Shown: in pieces, positions 61,543-64,000 of the stretch | Layout of the letters: every line of letters starts with the position of its first letter | How positions within the stretch are numbered: position 1 is the stretch's first letter | From: Amycolatopsis palatopharyngis | Lineage (GTDB): Bacteria; Actinomycetota; Actinomycetes; Mycobacteriales; Pseudonocardiaceae | DNA: 64,000 nucleotides | NCBI RefSeq assembly: GCF_003385185.1 | Contig: NZ_PQHZ01000010.1 | Span: 124,001-188,000 of the forward strand | Direction of reading: 5' to 3' | The notes under the pieces: model-generated | Seen by the model: the letters and a program-made list of their open reading frames with translations, nothing else | The model's database searches: none | What the model was told of the DNA's origin: nothing | Position numbers and translations under genes: made by a program

Positions 61543-62274
61543 ATGATCATCAAGCCAGTTCTTGGTGAAGCTACCTCCGGCGTCGAAGCCATCTTCGGTG
61601 CCATGGCCTTGTTCTCCTGCGTCACGGGCAGCAGCGCCGACTCGTTGTCAGAATCGCCCCGCTCCGATATCGACCTCGTCGTCGTTCTTCACGACCACGT
61701 CGATCTCCACAGCGCCCTCAGCGCCCGCGCGGAATTCACCCGCTTCTATATAGGGCTCCATCGTGACTACGGGTATACCCCTGACCTTAAGTGGCCCGGC
61801 GAAGTCCTGTATCGACGTGATCTCGACAATGCACTGCGCGGCGCAACCTTCGCACGGGCCGCGCGGCCGGACGCAGTGCCGCCCCTATGCACACATGACC
61901 AGCCGTACCGCTACTGGGTCAGCATGATCGCCACCGGAATCCCACTTACCGGAACCGAACCATTCACCTCCTACGCACAGGCTTGCGCAATACTCCTCGC
62001 GAAGCACGCCACAGCCGCGCTCGCCAACGAAACCTATGAGCCTCGCCAATATTGGGCGGAAAGCTGGCACCTGCCCATACCCTGCGAGGCCAGTCGAACC
62101 TGGCGCATCGCCAGACACACCCAGGCTAAACAAAGAGCAGCATTGGCTCAATCGGCGCCGCGCCCGTACCAGTCAGCTGCGTCGCCAGGACTCGAGCGCT
62201 ACGCAGACTACTGGTCACGAATCGCGCAATACGCCAACCACTCGTGTTCGCAGTCAGCTCCAAATCCCAGGTAG
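61543..62274 (+). CDS. nucleotidyltransferase-fold protein
   Basis: 243 residues from ATG 61543, preceded by AGAAG. TTG 61531, overlapping the previous stop, is the alternative. The Pol-beta-type site is TGSSADSLSESPRSDIDLVV: Gly-Ser, then Asp-x-Asp. It is followed by a helical C-terminal domain with YWVSMIATGIPLTGTEPF and ACAILLAKHATAALANETY, as in antibiotic or small-molecule adenylyltransferases. It is last in the operon, 183 bp before a hairpin terminator. It could nucleotidylate the product for self-protection or as a biosynthetic step (inference). Confidence 0.72.
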   Translation: MIIKPVLGEATSGVEAIFGAMALFSCVTGSSADSLSESPRSDIDLVVVLHDHVDLHSALSARAEFTRFYIGLHRDYGYTPDLKWPGEVLYRRDLDNALRGATFARAARPDAVPPLCTHDQPYRYWVSMIATGIPLTGTEPFTSYAQACAILLAKHATAALANETYEPRQYWAESWHLPIPCEASRTWRIARHTQAKQRAALAQSAPRPYQSAASPGLERYADYWSRIAQYANHSCSQSAPNPR

Positions 62275-62329
62275 TCTCGGCTTGGCGCCAGAGTGCGACG
62301 GCAAAACCGCTCTCGGCGAAGTGTTCGCT

Positions 62330-62415
62330 GACTCCTGCAGGAGTCAACTGCCACCTGTTCTGCCTGCGCATGTCGTATTCCGGCAAGGCGGTGCACCGGA
62401 CCGTTGATCGCATTC
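62330..62415 (+). pseudogene. IS21/Mu-type transposase scrap
   Basis: The plus frame gives CHLFCLRMSYSGKAVHRTVD, which matches the LRMSYSGKAVHR block of IS21-type (IstA) transposases. Only about 25 residues remain. Confidence 0.5.
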
Positions 62416-62457
62416 GTGCCGTGTCGTCCGTGGCGTTGGTGGCTTAGCCGGGGAAAG

Positions 62458-62489
62458 CTCCGTCCTCAAACGTAATCGCCAGGACGGAG
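62458..62489 (+). terminator. terminator of the argS-led operon
   Basis: CTCCGTCCT pairs perfectly with AGGACGGAG over a 14-base loop, followed by GTTTAGG. It lies 183 bp after the nucleotidyltransferase stop and before the convergent kinase gene. Confidence 0.55.
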
Positions 62490-62631
62490 GTTTAGGTGGA
62501 GCAGGACTCAGGAGTCGAGGACCTGAGTGATCCGGGCGGGCTGTTTGTAGCGCGGGCCGGTGCTGTCCGGGCGAACAGCGACGCGAGCTTGCCCTCAACC
62601 AGAATCCGAGAACAAGTTCAAGCAGCGCGCA

Positions 62632-63528
62632 TCAAACGCCCTCCAAAACACGATCAAGTGCCGCCCGGCCTGCAGGTCCCCAGTTCGGCTTGCCGCCGGG
62701 AAGGCCCCGATCTCCGTTCTGTCCCATGAGCATCAGGAAGAGGCACTTCATAGCGGCCAGCCCGCGGGCTCGCCGGATCGCCTCCTCGTCTGCATGCGCG
62801 TACATGTCGAAGAACCGTGAGACCGTGCCCGCAGGTAGCAGCAACCATGCGGCGGCGAGGTCCCACGCCGGATCGCCGGCGAACATGTCACCGAAATCGA
62901 CGATGCCCGAGAGCGTTCCGTCCGAGACGACGACGTTCGCAGGATGGAGGTCGCCGTGCACCCAAACCGGCGGGCCCTCCCACGCGTGGGCCGCAACGGC
63001 GTCGTCCCAGACGGCCCGGACGTCGGCAGCGATGTCGTCGGGGGCAACGGCCTGGAAGAAGTTCTCGAAGCCGTCCGTGCAGTTCCTGGGATGGGCACCG
63101 CGGTCTGTAGCGATTGGCGCCTCGGCGGGTGCCTCCACATGGAGCGCCCGGAGGAAGCCCGCCAGCGTGTCGGCCGCGTGGGCGCCGCGGCTGATCGAAC
63201 CGTAATCCAGCGGCTCGCCGGGAACCCAGGTCATCACGGTCCAGTGCTTGGGGAAGCGCTCGGACGGTTCGCCGAACCGCACCGGGGTCGGCACCGGGAG
63301 CGGCAGACGCGGGGCCAACACGGGTAGCCAGCGCCGCTCCTTGAGCTGGAGCTCCGGGGTGGGGTCCATGCGCTGCATGCGCACGGCCAACTCGTCCCCG
63401 AGGCGCCACATGTGGTTGCCCCAGCCGCCCGCCACCTCGCGGATGGCCAGCCCTGCAAGGTCTGGATGTTGCTCTTGCAGCAGATCGCGAACCAGGTCTG
63501 CGGTGATCTCGATCTCGATGTCGGCCAT
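62632..63528 (-). CDS. aminoglycoside phosphotransferase (APH) family protein
   Basis: 298 residues, complete. REVAGGWGNHMWRLGDELAV holds the nucleotide-binding strands, VWVHGDLHPANVVVSDGTL (about 193-211) is the catalytic HGDLHxxN loop, and LSGIVDFGDMFAGDPAWDLA is the metal-binding DFG-like motif. APH-family kinases phosphorylate aminoglycosides, macrolides or small metabolites. It is convergent with the argS-led operon and separated by a terminator, so a self-resistance role for that cluster is possible but unproven. ATG 63528 has no strong SD. It is not closely similar to the APH-like protein at the left end, which is of the ACAD-linked type. Confidence 0.85.
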   Translation of the reverse strand: MADIEIEITADLVRDLLQEQHPDLAGLAIREVAGGWGNHMWRLGDELAVRMQRMDPTPELQLKERRWLPVLAPRLPLPVPTPVRFGEPSERFPKHWTVMTWVPGEPLDYGSISRGAHAADTLAGFLRALHVEAPAEAPIATDRGAHPRNCTDGFENFFQAVAPDDIAADVRAVWDDAVAAHAWEGPPVWVHGDLHPANVVVSDGTLSGIVDFGDMFAGDPAWDLAAAWLLLPAGTVSRFFDMYAHADEEAIRRARGLAAMKCLFLMLMGQNGDRGLPGGKPNWGPAGRAALDRVLEGV

Positions 63529-63817
63529 GCGAAGTCACAGTACCGAGGCGGCAGGCGGAGCGGCTCTCGGTCCCCGGAACATCTCGCAGTGGTTCCGCTG
63601 ACATCACCGATTCGTTGCAGAGAGCTGCAGATCAAAAGTTTGGGATGCGCCGGTCCCAAAGTTCAGAAAAGACTGCGTTCGCTGTCCGATGTTGCGGACG
63701 TCGCCGAGTCAGGTTCCCCGGCTGCTGGAGATCGAACGCAACACGCACGAACGGCTCTGCGAAGCACACCGGGTGGATTGGCTCGGTGGGGCTGCTGAAT
63801 GATTCTGTGACAGCGGT
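63529..63817. other. intergenic region next to an insertion sequence
   Basis: No gene is supported. The right end, near 63790-63815 (GAATGATTCTGTGACAG), lies just after the transposase stop and probably contains the terminal inverted repeat of that IS. The other end lies outside the window, so this cannot be confirmed. Confidence 0.4.
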
Positions 63818-64000
63818 TTAGGCCGCGGTTGTGGCGGCCTGGCTCATGATGGTTTCGTACTCGATGGGGGTCAAACGGCCGAGTCGGGCTTGGCGGCGTC
63901 GGCGGTGGTAGGTGCGCTCGATCCAGGTCACGATCGCGATCCGGAGTTCTTCCCGGGTGTCCCAGCGGCGGCGATCGAGTACGTTGCGCTGGAGGAGGCT
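63818..64000 (-). CDS. IS3-family transposase OrfB, C-terminal end (5' part outside window)
   Basis: The last 60 residues of the protein read SLLQRNVLDRRRWDTREELR, then IAIVTWIERTYHRRRRQARL, then GRLTPIEYETIMSQAATTAA and a TAA at 63818. This is the end of the DDE domain of IS3-type OrfB, where the W-E...T(Y/W)HRRRR and LTPxEYE motifs are typical. The gene continues beyond the window; whether it is intact cannot be seen. Confidence 0.88.
   Translation of the reverse strand, partial: SLLQRNVLDRRRWDTREELRIAIVTWIERTYHRRRRQARLGRLTPIEYETIMSQAATTAA

Larger units (their letters stand above)
62275..62631. other. region after the operon with transposase scrap and terminator
   Basis: About 357 bases without an intact gene. 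They contain a short transposase-derived coding scrap (about 62330-62415) and a terminator hairpin (62458-62489). Confidence 0.6.

Noticed and set aside
1-64000. CRISPR arrays, rRNA operon, riboswitches
   Set aside because: No regularly spaced identical repeats, no rRNA signature and no recognisable aptamer were seen on reading the window.

Overview
The window is high-GC DNA with GTG and TTG starts, dense stop/start overlaps and actinobacterial protein families. It is most likely an actinomycete chromosome, plausibly from the Pseudonocardiales (genus is inference). There are no rRNA genes, complete tRNA genes or CRISPR arrays.

Left flank, 1-13 kb: two catabolic loci. A four-gene operon (acyl-CoA ligase, SDR, acyl-CoA dehydrogenase, APH-like kinase) lies opposite a TetR regulator. 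Its gene content matches the lva pathway for 4-keto/4-hydroxy acids. Next comes a GntR-controlled uptake cluster: lctP, GntR, a gamma-glutamyltransferase-like enzyme and a tripartite tricarboxylate transporter (tctCBA). A perfect 16-bp palindrome sits inside the tctC promoter. From 13.3 to 17 kb there is debris (IS630, Lhr-like helicase and Nudix fragments) around one intact lipid-kinase gene.

Centre, 17-54 kb: a genome-defence island. (a) 17.2-22.4 kb holds a radical SAM protein, a small unknown protein and a large nuclease-STAND NTPase in overlapping frames. (b) 23.0-43.2 kb holds twelve genes on one strand. They are a four-gene set (coiled-coil protein, PD-(D/E)XK Fe-S nuclease, unknown 499-residue protein, SF1 helicase), sbcD-sbcC, a five-gene condensin-like operon related to Wadjet with two different winged-helix subunits, and a RecD-like helicase-nuclease. 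(c) 43.9-46.2 kb holds a second nuclease-STAND NTPase. (d) 46.6-47.8 kb holds decayed HsdR, HEPN and ImmA genes. (e) 48.1-54.0 kb holds an unknown gene and a type III restriction-modification pair. A short dispersed repeat with coding-type divergence lies at 16.4, 22.7 and 47.9 kb, at the edges of these blocks.

Right flank, 54.5-64 kb: a nucleoside deaminase faces a six-gene, mostly translationally coupled operon. It encodes arginyl-tRNA synthetase, a short aldehyde dehydrogenase, a GldA-like dehydrogenase, a degenerate ArgRS paralogue, a methyltransferase and a nucleotidyltransferase, and ends at a hairpin. This looks like an unusual small-molecule pathway. An APH-family kinase and IS fragments close the window.

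The best candidates for undescribed biology are the twelve-gene condensin/SbcCD/helicase/nuclease supercluster, the radical SAM-STAND cassette, and the operon pairing ArgRS with an ArgRS paralogue.
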